Assembly (NCBI RefSeq): GCF_003024235.1 | Contig: NZ_KZ679086.1 | Location: 62,001 to 126,000, forward strand | Reading direction: 5' to 3' | DNA from: Arenimonas caeni | GTDB taxonomy: Bacteria; Pseudomonadota; Gammaproteobacteria; Xanthomonadales; Xanthomonadaceae | Length of the DNA stretch: 64,000 nt | Shown here: positions 33,730 to 41,311 of the stretch, in pieces | Numbering within the stretch: position 1 is the stretch's first letter | Layout of the letters: every line of letters starts with the position of its first letter | Translations under genes and position numbers: made by a program | Notes under the pieces: model-generated | The model's database searches: none | What the model saw: the letters and a program-made list of their open reading frames with translations, nothing else | What the model was told of the DNA's origin: nothing

Positions 33730-33863
33730 GTGGCGCCGCCGCGCACGCGTACGACTCGCCGTCCGGCCGCGCGCAAGCGTCATCCATGACCAGCTTACGG
33801 CCGGGCGTTGCGGACATCCTGTCCTCCACTCCGTCGAGTCGTACGCGTGCACGCCGCCTCCAC
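33730..33863. repeat. Inverted-repeat element in the fahA-maiA gap
   Basis: GCACGCGTACGACTCG (33743-33758) and CGAGTCGTACGCGTGC (33835-33850) are exact 16-base inverted repeats, extended outward imperfectly (9 of 13 bases) to 33730 and 33863. The 76-base interior has no open reading frame of note. This fills most of the 340-base gap between fahA and maiA. It could be a small non-autonomous element or a degenerate mobile remnant; no target duplication was identified. Confidence 0.6.
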
Positions 33864-33903
33864 CCGCGAAAGTGGCGAGTCGCCCAAGCCGGAACAGCAA
33901 AAG

Positions 33904-33929
33904 ATTCGCGCCTGAAGGCGCTCCTACAC
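33904..33929. repeat. REP element (GCGCCT-GA-AGGCGC core)
   Basis: ATTCGCGCCTGAAGGCGCTCCTACA has a 6-bp palindromic core flanked by ATTC and TCCTACA. On the reverse strand it reads TGTAGGAGCGCC..., the head of REP sequences abundant in pseudomonads and xanthomonads. It lies 60 bases upstream of maiA. Confidence 0.75.
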
Positions 33930-33988
33930 AAGCGGGGCGGGGCGGGCGTATGCTTGGGCCGGCAACTCAAGGGAAGGGGGCTGGTGGC

Positions 33989-34657
<669 letters not shown>

Positions 34658-34664
34658 GCCGGGC

Positions 34665-35792
34665 TCAGAAGCCCTGCGACTCCTGGGTCGCGCCGCCGTA
34701 CATGTCGGCGTAGGGGTCGTGCTCGCCGCTGGCACCCTCGGAAAGGCGGATCTTCAGGGCCAGGCCGTCGCGCGAGTCGGCCTTGCGCAGCGCCTCCTCG
34801 AGTTCGACCTTGCCTTCCTTGTAGAGGCGGAAGAGCGACTGGTCGAAGGTCTGCATGCCTTCCTGCAGCGACTTGTCCATCGCGTCCTTGATCTCGTGCA
34901 CCTCGCCGCGGCGGATCAGGTCGCGGATCATCGGGGTGTTGATCAGGATCTCGGCCGCCGGCAGCCGCTTGCCGTCCTTGCCGATCACCAGGCGCTGGCT
35001 GATGACCGCCTTGAGGTTGAGCGACAGGTTCATCAGCACGTTCTTGTGGGCCGACTCCGGGAAGAAGTTCAGGATGCGGTCCAGGGTCTGGTCGGCGTTG
35101 TTCGAGTGCAGCGTGGCCAGGCACAGGTGGCCGGTTTCGGCGAAGGCGATGGCCGATTCCATCGTGGTGGCGTCGAGGATCTCGCCGATCAGGATGACGT
35201 CCGGCGCCTCGCGCATGGCGTTCTTGAGCGCGTTGTGGAAGGCGTGGGTGTCGAGGCCGACCTCGCGCTGGTTGACGATCGACTTCTTGTGGCGGTGCAG
35301 GAACTCGATCGGGTCCTCGATGGTGAGGATGTGGCCGGTGGTGCTGGCGTTGCGGTGGTCGATCATGGCCGCCAGCGTCGTCGACTTGCCCGAGCCGGTG
35401 GAGCCGACCACCAGCACCAGGCCGCGCTGCTCCATCACGATGTCCTTGAGCACCGCCGGCAGCTTGAGCTGGTCGATGTTGGGGATCTCGGACTTGATGG
35501 CGCGGATGACCATGCCGACCTCGCCGCGCTGCTTGAACACGTTGACGCGGAAGCGCCCGGTGTCCTTGACGGCGATGGCCATGTTGAACTCGAGGTCGCG
35601 CTCGAAGGCCGGGACCTGGCCCTCGTCCATGAGCGAATAGGCGATCTTCTTGACCATGCCGGCCGGCAGGCCGGTGTTGCCGAGGGGGTAGAGCTTGCCC
35701 TCGACCTTGATGTAGACGGGCGCGCCGGTGGTCAGGAACATGTCCGACGCGTTCTTTTCCGTCATCAGCTTCAGGAAATAGCCGATGTCCAT
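34665..35792 (-). CDS. pilU: Twitching-motility ATPase PilU
   Basis: 375 residues of the PilT/PilU retraction ATPase family. Walker A is GSTGSGKST (130-138); the Walker-B region reads DVILIGEILDATTMESAIAF, followed by AETGHLCLATLHSNN and LNFFPES, which fit PilU better than PilT. The C-terminal tail extends past the PilT end, as in PilU. PilU assists PilT in depolymerising type IV pili at the inner membrane. No pilT lies beside it, although the two are usually adjacent. It is divergent from the DUF4398 gene. Confidence 0.92.
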   Translation of the reverse strand: MDIGYFLKLMTEKNASDMFLTTGAPVYIKVEGKLYPLGNTGLPAGMVKKIAYSLMDEGQVPAFERDLEFNMAIAVKDTGRFRVNVFKQRGEVGMVIRAIKSEIPNIDQLKLPAVLKDIVMEQRGLVLVVGSTGSGKSTTLAAMIDHRNASTTGHILTIEDPIEFLHRHKKSIVNQREVGLDTHAFHNALKNAMREAPDVILIGEILDATTMESAIAFAETGHLCLATLHSNNADQTLDRILNFFPESAHKNVLMNLSLNLKAVISQRLVIGKDGKRLPAAEILINTPMIRDLIRRGEVHEIKDAMDKSLQEGMQTFDQSLFRLYKEGKVELEEALRKADSRDGLALKIRLSEGASGEHDPYADMYGGATQESQGF

Positions 35793-35885
35793 GTCAGTAT
35801 CCTTGGATCCCCTGTTTCGGTCCCGGTGGGCCGGCCGGCATGGCTACAATGGCCTCGCCCGCACGCCAACCCGCGAATTTTCCTT

Positions 35886-36248
35886 ATGACACTATCCTCG
35901 CGAAAAATCCATCTTGCGCTGGTCTTTCTGTTGATTGCATCAACGTCCGCGGCCGCCGACGAGGTGGACGTGGCGATGGCCGCGGCCGAACGCGCGGTGC
36001 TTGCCGCCGAAGCCGCGCAGCCGCGCGGACAGGCGGCCCAGGCGCTCGAGCAGGCGCGAGGGCAATGGCTGTCGGCGCAGGAGACGCGCCGCAAGTCCGA
36101 CAAGCTGCGCCTGGCCGAGGCGGCCGCCGCCAACGCCGACCTCGCCCAGGCCCGGGCCCGCCTGGACGCGGCCCGCGAGGAAGTCGAGAGCCGCGCCGCG
36201 CGCAACGCCGACCTGCGCCGGCGCCTGCTGGTCAACCGGGAGAACTGA
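35886..36248 (+). CDS. DUF4398 exported coiled-coil protein
   Basis: 120 residues. MTLSSRKIHLALVFLLIASTSAAA is a signal peptide; no lipobox is seen. The remainder is one long Ala/Arg/Glu-rich helix (VDVAMAAAERAVLAAEAAQ..., LRLAEAAAANADLAQARARLD), typical of DUF4398. In many Proteobacteria DUF4398 genes precede an OmpA-like gene, as here, two bases apart. The pair probably acts in the periplasm near peptidoglycan; the function is unknown. TACAAT at 35845-35850 is a possible -10. Confidence 0.82.
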   Translation: MTLSSRKIHLALVFLLIASTSAAADEVDVAMAAAERAVLAAEAAQPRGQAAQALEQARGQWLSAQETRRKSDKLRLAEAAAANADLAQARARLDAAREEVESRAARNADLRRRLLVNREN

Positions 36249-36250
36249 GC

Positions 36251-37198
36251 ATGGCCATCCGATTCCCGGTCGTCCTGGCGCTCGCCCTGCTGCTGGCCCT
36301 GCCCGCCGCCGCCCAGACCACGCACGACGAGGCGGTGGCCGCGCTGGCCGCCGATCTCCAGGCCCTCGAGGCCGACCCCTCCCTGGGCGGGCTGGCCCGG
36401 CTCGAGCGCCTGCAGGCGCGCCAGGCCCTGGCCGAGGCCCGCGACGCGCGCCGGCGCGACCGCGAGCACAAGCTGGCCCTGGCCGGCGTGCGGCTGGAGG
36501 CAGCCCGGCTGGCGGCCGAGGCCGAACTGCTGGCCGAGCAGGCCGCGCAGCTCGACCGCGAGCGTGACCAGATCATGATCGAGGCCAGCCGGCTCGAGGC
36601 CGAGCGCGCCCGGCGCGAGTCCGAACGCCTGCGCCTGCAGGCCCTGGCCCGCGAGGAAGCCCTGCAGCGCGAGCTCGAGCAGTCCGAGGCCGACCGGGTC
36701 GCCGCGCTGGAAGCCGCCCAGGCCGAGACCGAGCAGGCCCGCAAGCTGGCCGCGGCCCGGGCCCGGGAGGCTGAACTGGCCCGGCGGGAGGCCGAGCTGG
36801 CCGCCGCCATCGCCGCCGACGAGATCACCGACGCGGCGCCGCCGCCGGTGCGCCGCGACGGCGACCGCCGCATCTACACCCTGGCCGGCAACGCCTTCCC
36901 CAGCGGCAGCGCCAGCCTGACCGCCCAGGCCCAGGCCAGCCTGCGGGCCCTGGCCGGCCTGCTGGCGGGGGGCGGCGCGATCACGATCGAGGGCCACACC
37001 GACAGCCAGGGCGCGGACGCCGCCAACCAGGCCCTGTCCCAGCGCCGCGCCGAGGCCGTGCGCCGGGTGCTGGAGGAGTCAGGGGTCGCGCCGGGCCGCA
37101 TGAAGGCGGTTGGCCTGGGCGAGGGCAAGCCCGTGGCGGACAACGCCAGCGCCGCCGGCCGGGCCCTGAACCGGCGTGTCGAGATCATCGCCAATTAG
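36251..37198 (+). CDS. OmpA-family peptidoglycan-binding protein with coiled coil
   Basis: 315 residues. A signal peptide (MAIRFPVVLALALLLALPAAAQ) is followed by ~170 residues of charged coiled coil rich in Ala, Arg and Glu. From ~205 an OmpA C-terminal domain appears: TLAGNAFPSGSASLTAQA, ITIEGHTDSQGADAANQALSQRRAEAV, MKAVGLGEGKPVADNASAAGRALNRRVEI, with the Asp and Arg that bind diaminopimelate. There is no beta-barrel, so it is a soluble periplasmic or envelope-tethering protein. Cotranscribed with the DUF4398 gene. Confidence 0.88.
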   Translation: MAIRFPVVLALALLLALPAAAQTTHDEAVAALAADLQALEADPSLGGLARLERLQARQALAEARDARRRDREHKLALAGVRLEAARLAAEAELLAEQAAQLDRERDQIMIEASRLEAERARRESERLRLQALAREEALQRELEQSEADRVAALEAAQAETEQARKLAAARAREAELARREAELAAAIAADEITDAAPPPVRRDGDRRIYTLAGNAFPSGSASLTAQAQASLRALAGLLAGGGAITIEGHTDSQGADAANQALSQRRAEAVRRVLEESGVAPGRMKAVGLGEGKPVADNASAAGRALNRRVEIIAN

Positions 37199-37457
37199 TT
37201 AAAAATCAATTACTTGTCCCGGTACTTGCGACCCCCGGGGAGGGGGAGTAGGTTCGGAGTCCCGGGGGCCCCACGCCGCCGGGATCACCGAGCCAGGCCG
37301 ATGAAAGCAGACCTCGCCGCCGCTGATTGCGCTGCCTCCCGAACGGAAGCGGGCGCGTCGTGTGGGGGCGCCGCCCGCGATAACGACCTGACCTTTGTCT
37401 CAATCCGCACGCCCCGGCCCTGCCGGGGCGTGTGCGTTTCTGGAGGAGGTCAATCCG
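37199..37457 (+). ncRNA. Structured intergenic region, candidate leader or small RNA
   Basis: 259 bases without a convincing gene. It opens with an AT-rich stretch (TTAAAAATCAATTACTTG) that could hold a promoter. CCCCCGGG (37232-37239) pairs with CCCGGGGG (37261-37268). Near the end an 11-bp perfect stem CACGCCCCGGC/GCCGGGGCGTG (37408-37418, 37422-37432) is followed by TGCGTTT and then the SD of the next gene. This pattern fits a ~200-base transcript with a terminator, or a leader controlling the DUF465 gene. I do not recognise a known RNA family. Confidence 0.3.
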
Positions 37458-37676
37458 ATGTTTGAAGGGCAACCGCAACACGAACTCGACGCGCTGATGA
37501 AGAGCGACCCGGAATTCCGGCAGCTCTACCACCGGCATCGCGAACTGGACAAGCAGGTGCTCGATGCCGAGCTGGGCGTGCTGCCGCTGGACGACACCAC
37601 GCTGGCGCGCATGAAGAGGGAGAAGCTCAACGCCAAGGACCGGCTGACGCGGATGTTCGACCAACGACGACACTAG
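37458..37676 (+). CDS. DUF465 (YdcH-like) small protein
   Basis: 72 residues from the ATG at 37458, with a very strong SD (GGAGGAGGT) seven bases upstream. The sequence MFEGQPQHELDALMKSDPEF, then LYHRHRELDKQVLDAE and LARMKREKLNAKDRLTRM, is the YdcH pattern of two antiparallel helices with a basic L-K-x-E-K-L-x-x-K-D end. Function is unknown. A hairpin ends nine bases before the SD and might control it. A GC-rich inverted repeat (GGCGGCGGC/GCCGCCGCC) follows as a possible terminator. Confidence 0.88.
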   Translation: MFEGQPQHELDALMKSDPEFRQLYHRHRELDKQVLDAELGVLPLDDTTLARMKREKLNAKDRLTRMFDQRRH

Positions 37677-37750
37677 GGTTCCGCCGCGGCGGCGGCGGCC
37701 CACCTCGTCGGGTCGCCGCCGCCCGCACTCCCCGGCCCCTTGGGGCGGAC

Positions 37751-37759
37751 TGCTAGAAT
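37751..37759 (+). promoter_or_regulatory. Extended -10 promoter (TGC-TAGAAT) of cbs
   Basis: TG at 37751-37752 and TAGAAT at 37754-37759 form an extended -10; the ATG is 30 bases downstream. TTGGGGCGG lies directly upstream but too close to be a -35. Confidence 0.5.
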
Positions 37760-37789
37760 CAGGCCCCCTCGGTTTCCCCGGTGCTACGC

Positions 37790-39160
37790 ATGGCGGCCCA
37801 CCAGAACGTTCTCGAGCTCATCGGCAACACGCCGATGGTCAAGGCCCAGCATCTCGACACGGGTCCCTGCGAGCTCTACCTCAAGCTCGAGTGCATGAAC
37901 CCCGGCGGCTCCATCAAGGACCGCATCGGCCTGAAGATGATCGAAGCCGCCGAGGCCCGCGGCGACCTCAAGCCCGGCGCGCTGATCGTCGAGGGCACGG
38001 CCGGCAACACCGGCATCGGCCTGGCCCTGGTGGCCCAGCAGAAGGGCTACAAGCTGCTGCTGGTCGTGCCGGACAAGATGAGCCGGGAGAAGATCTTCAA
38101 CCTGCGCGCCATGGGCGCCGAGGTCGTGCTGACCCGCTCGGACGTGGCCAAGGGCCACCCGGACTACTACCAGGACATGGCCGCGCGCATCGCCGCCGGG
38201 ACCCCGGGCGCCTACTTCATCAACCAGTTTGGCAACCCCGACAACCCGGCGGCCCACGAGCAGGGCACCGGCCCGGAGATCTGGGCGCAGATGGACGGCG
38301 ACATGGACGCCATCGTCTTCGGCTGCGGCAGCTCGGGCACCATGACCGGCCTGTCGCGCTACTTCGCCAAGGCCGCGCCGCACGTGGAGCTGGTGCTGGC
38401 CGATCCGGTCGGCTCGATCCTCACCCAGTACATCAACGAGGGCGTGCTGAGCACCAAGTCCGGCAGCTGGATGGTCGAGGGCATCGGCGAGGACTTCCTG
38501 CCCGACATCTCCGACTTCAGCCGCGTGAAGAAGGCCTACGCCATCTCCGACAAGGAAAGCTTCCTGGCCGGCCGCGAGCTGCTGGTCAAGGAAGGCGTGC
38601 TCGGCGGCAGCTCCAGCGGCACCCTGCTGGCGGCGGCGCTGAAGTACTGCCGCGAGCAGACCACGCCGAAGAAGGTGGTGGTGTTCGTCTGCGACACGGG
38701 CAACAAGTACCTGTCGAAGATGTACAACGACTACTGGATGCTCGACAACGGCTTCATCGAGCGCCCGCAGCACGGCGACCTGCGCGACCTGATCCTGCGC
38801 CCCTACGCGCAGCGCGACACCGTGGTGGTGGGGCCGAACGACACCCTGCATGTCGCCTACCAGCGCATGAAGATGTACGACGTCTCGCAGCTGCCGGTGA
38901 TGGACGGCGAGAAGATCGTCGGCATCGTCGACGAGTCCGACGTGCTGCTGCACGTGTACGGCAACGAGGCGCGCTTCCGCGACAGCGTGGCCAGCGCCAT
39001 GGTCAGCCAGCTCAACGTGCTGCCGGTCACTTCCCCGATGGAGTCGCTGCTGCCGGTGTTCGAGCGCGGGCAGGTGGCGATCGTGGTGGACGGGTCGAAG
39101 TTCCTGGGCCTGATCACCCGCATCGACCTGCTCAACTACCTGCGTCGCCGGGTGCAGTGA
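37790..39160 (+). CDS. cbs: Cystathionine beta-synthase
   Basis: 456 residues. The PLP fold-type II domain has LIGNTPMVKAQ, NPGGSIKDRIGLKMI (PLP lysine), EGTAGNTGIGLALVA and GCGSSGTMTGLSRYF. A tandem CBS-domain module (Bateman) fills ~340-456 (VVVGPNDTLHVAYQRMKMYDVSQLPV, then VASAMVSQLNVLPVTSPM). It condenses homocysteine with serine to cystathionine; the Bateman module may bind an adenosyl ligand such as SAM, as in animal CBS. With metB at 43993 it makes a complete reverse transsulfuration route, the two genes being separated by three polysaccharide genes. Confidence 0.92.
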   Translation: MAAHQNVLELIGNTPMVKAQHLDTGPCELYLKLECMNPGGSIKDRIGLKMIEAAEARGDLKPGALIVEGTAGNTGIGLALVAQQKGYKLLLVVPDKMSREKIFNLRAMGAEVVLTRSDVAKGHPDYYQDMAARIAAGTPGAYFINQFGNPDNPAAHEQGTGPEIWAQMDGDMDAIVFGCGSSGTMTGLSRYFAKAAPHVELVLADPVGSILTQYINEGVLSTKSGSWMVEGIGEDFLPDISDFSRVKKAYAISDKESFLAGRELLVKEGVLGGSSSGTLLAAALKYCREQTTPKKVVVFVCDTGNKYLSKMYNDYWMLDNGFIERPQHGDLRDLILRPYAQRDTVVVGPNDTLHVAYQRMKMYDVSQLPVMDGEKIVGIVDESDVLLHVYGNEARFRDSVASAMVSQLNVLPVTSPMESLLPVFERGQVAIVVDGSKFLGLITRIDLLNYLRRRVQ

Positions 39161-39186
39161 GGGCGGGCGCCTTGCACGCCAGCCCG

Positions 39187-39981
39187 ATGGCCATCCTGCG
39201 TTCGCTGCACCGGAACCGGGAGTTGGTGGTCGCACTGGTCCGCCGCGAGGTGCTCGGTCGCTACCGGGGGTCGGTGCTGGGGCTGGCCTGGTCGTTCCTG
39301 CACCCGCTGTTCATGCTGGCGGTCTACACCTTTGTCTTTTCCGTCGTGTTCCAGGCGCGCTGGCCGGGCGGCGGAGGTTCGCAGGTCGATTTCGCGCTGG
39401 TGTTGTTCACCGCGCTGCTCGCCTTCGGCGTGTTCGCCGAGTGCGTCGGGCGCGCGCCGGGCCTGGTGCTGGGCAATCCGAACTACGTCACCAAGGTGGT
39501 CTTCCCGCTGGAAGTGCTGCCGGTGGTCAGCCTGCTGTCCTCGCTGTTCCACGCCGCGGTGGGCCTGCTGATCTGGCTCGGCTTCCACCTGCTGGTGCGT
39601 GGCCTGCCGTCGGCGACCGCCGTGCTGCTGCCGCTGGCGCTGGCGCCGCTGCTGCTGCTCACGCTCGGCGTCTCGTGGTTCCTGGCGTCGCTGGGCGTGT
39701 TCCTGCGCGATGTCTCGCAGGTGGTCGGCGTGCTCACGACGACGCTGATGTTCCTGACGCCGATCTTCTACGCCGTGTCCTCCGTGCCCCCGGAATACCA
39801 GGCGGTGATGCTCGCCAACCCGCTGACCCCGGTCGTCGAGCAGGTGCGCGACGTGATGCTCTGGGGCCGGGGCCTGGACTGGCCGGCCTGGGGCCTGCAG
39901 ATGCTGCTTTCGTCGCTGCTGGCCTGGGCCGGCTTCGCCTGGTTCCAGTCCACCCGGAAGGGTTTCGCCGATGTCCTCTGA
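39187..39981 (+). CDS. wzm: ABC-2 polysaccharide/O-antigen export permease (Wzm)
   Basis: 264 residues with six hydrophobic segments. The N-terminal LVRREVLGRYRGSVLGLAWSFLHPLFMLAVYTFVF is the typical opening of Wzm/TagG permeases, and SLGVFLRDVSQVVGVLTTTLMFLTPIFY near the end is the second family signature. With Wzt it moves a lipid-linked glycan across the inner membrane. A GTG at 39157, overlapping the cbs stop, is an alternative start adding ten residues; neither has a good SD. The wzt start overlaps its 3' end by 11 bases. Confidence 0.9.
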   Translation: MAILRSLHRNRELVVALVRREVLGRYRGSVLGLAWSFLHPLFMLAVYTFVFSVVFQARWPGGGGSQVDFALVLFTALLAFGVFAECVGRAPGLVLGNPNYVTKVVFPLEVLPVVSLLSSLFHAAVGLLIWLGFHLLVRGLPSATAVLLPLALAPLLLLTLGVSWFLASLGVFLRDVSQVVGVLTTTLMFLTPIFYAVSSVPPEYQAVMLANPLTPVVEQVRDVMLWGRGLDWPAWGLQMLLSSLLAWAGFAWFQSTRKGFADVL

Positions 39982-41311
39982 GCCCGGCGTGATCGTGGTG
40001 GAAGGGCTGTCGAAGGCCTACCAGGTCTACGCCACGCCGCGCGCGCGGCTGCAGCAGTTCGTGATGCCCCGGCTGCGGCGCCTGCTGGGCCTGGCGCCGC
40101 GCGACTACTTCCGCGACTTCCACGCGCTGCGCGACATCAGCCTGCGCGTGGGCCGGGGCGAGACGGTGGGCGTGATCGGCCGCAACGGCTCGGGCAAATC
40201 CACGCTGCTGCAGCTGATCTGCGGCACGCTCACGCCCAGTGCCGGCCGCGTGGCGGTGCAGGGCAGGGTGGCGGCCCTGCTCGAGCTCGGTTCCGGCTTC
40301 AACCCCGAGTTCAGCGGGCGCGAGAACGTCTTCCTCAACGCCGCGCTGTTGGGCCTGTCGCGCCGCGAGATCGAGGCGCGCTACGACGAAATCGTCCGCT
40401 TCGCCGACATCGGCGAGTTCATCGACCAGCCGGTGAAGACCTATTCGTCGGGCATGGTGGTGCGCCTTGCCTTTTCGGTGGCCATCCACGTCGGTCCGGA
40501 CGTGCTGGTGGTGGACGAGGCGCTTTCGGTGGGCGACACCGCCTTCCAGCAAAAGTGCCTGCAGCGCATCCGCCGAATGCAGGACGAGGGCGTGTCGATC
40601 CTGCTGGTGACGCACTCGACCAATACGCTGATCGAATACTGCGATCGCGGCGTGTACCTGCGCCGCGGCCGCCTGGTGATGGACGGCCCCTGTCGCGAGG
40701 TGGTCAAGGCCTATGGCGACGACCTGCTGGCCGAAGAGGGCGCGATCGGCGTGATCGTCGCGGCGGAGCCGGAACCCGGGCCGCCGTCGCCGTCGCCATC
40801 GCCATCGGTGGCCACGCCCGCGGACACGGCGCCACCCGCCCCGCCGGCGCAGGAGGCCCGGGCCGTGCTGCAGATCGAACGCGTGGCCCTGCTCGGCCCC
40901 GACGGCAGGCCCGCCGCCGCGCTGCGCTCGGGCGACGTGCTCGAAGTGGAGCTGGAGTTGCAGGTGTTCGAGCCGGTGGCCGAGCCCTGCTTCGGCGTGC
41001 AGATCTCGAGCACGGACGGCATCGTGCTGTGGAGCGCCACCACGCAGCAGCTTGCCTGCGCGTTGCCACCGCTCGGCCCGGGCCGGCAGGTCTTCCGCTG
41101 GCGGCTGCAGGCCGCATTTTCGGGGAATCGTTACGTGCTGGCCCTGGGCGCCGGCGAGATCGTCGGCGGCGAGTACAAGCGGCGGCACCGGCTCGACTAT
41201 GCCGGCCACTTCGACGTGATGCCGGAACCACGCTCCGGAAGCGGTTGGCTGGCCCCGCGGCCGGAGTTCCTGGCGGCGGGCGCGAGCGCGGAGGCCGGCC
41301 ATGGCGGCTAG
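39971..41311 (+). CDS. wzt: ABC-type polysaccharide export ATPase with C-terminal glycan-recognition domain (Wzt)
   Basis: 446 residues. The nucleotide-binding domain (1-~250) has Walker A GRNGSGKST (70-78), signature YSSGM (~158) and Walker B VLVVDEALSVGD. A Pro/Ser/Ala linker (~260-295), encoded by hexamer repeats, joins a beta-sandwich domain (~295-425; EVELELQVFEPVAEPCFGVQISSTDG, FSGNRYVLALGAGEIVGGEYK) typical of Wzt proteins that bind the finished non-reducing end of the O-chain. That implies a capped polymer, for which the methyltransferase at 51110 is a candidate. It overlaps both neighbours. Confidence 0.92.
   Translation: MSSEPGVIVVEGLSKAYQVYATPRARLQQFVMPRLRRLLGLAPRDYFRDFHALRDISLRVGRGETVGVIGRNGSGKSTLLQLICGTLTPSAGRVAVQGRVAALLELGSGFNPEFSGRENVFLNAALLGLSRREIEARYDEIVRFADIGEFIDQPVKTYSSGMVVRLAFSVAIHVGPDVLVVDEALSVGDTAFQQKCLQRIRRMQDEGVSILLVTHSTNTLIEYCDRGVYLRRGRLVMDGPCREVVKAYGDDLLAEEGAIGVIVAAEPEPGPPSPSPSPSVATPADTAPPAPPAQEARAVLQIERVALLGPDGRPAAALRSGDVLEVELELQVFEPVAEPCFGVQISSTDGIVLWSATTQQLACALPPLGPGRQVFRWRLQAAFSGNRYVLALGAGEIVGGEYKRRHRLDYAGHFDVMPEPRSGSGWLAPRPEFLAAGASAEAGHGG

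Noticed and set aside
37199-37457. 6S RNA, tmRNA, RNase P RNA or SRP RNA
   Set aside because: None of the diagnostic conserved segments of these RNAs could be found, and the neighbouring genes do not match their usual context.
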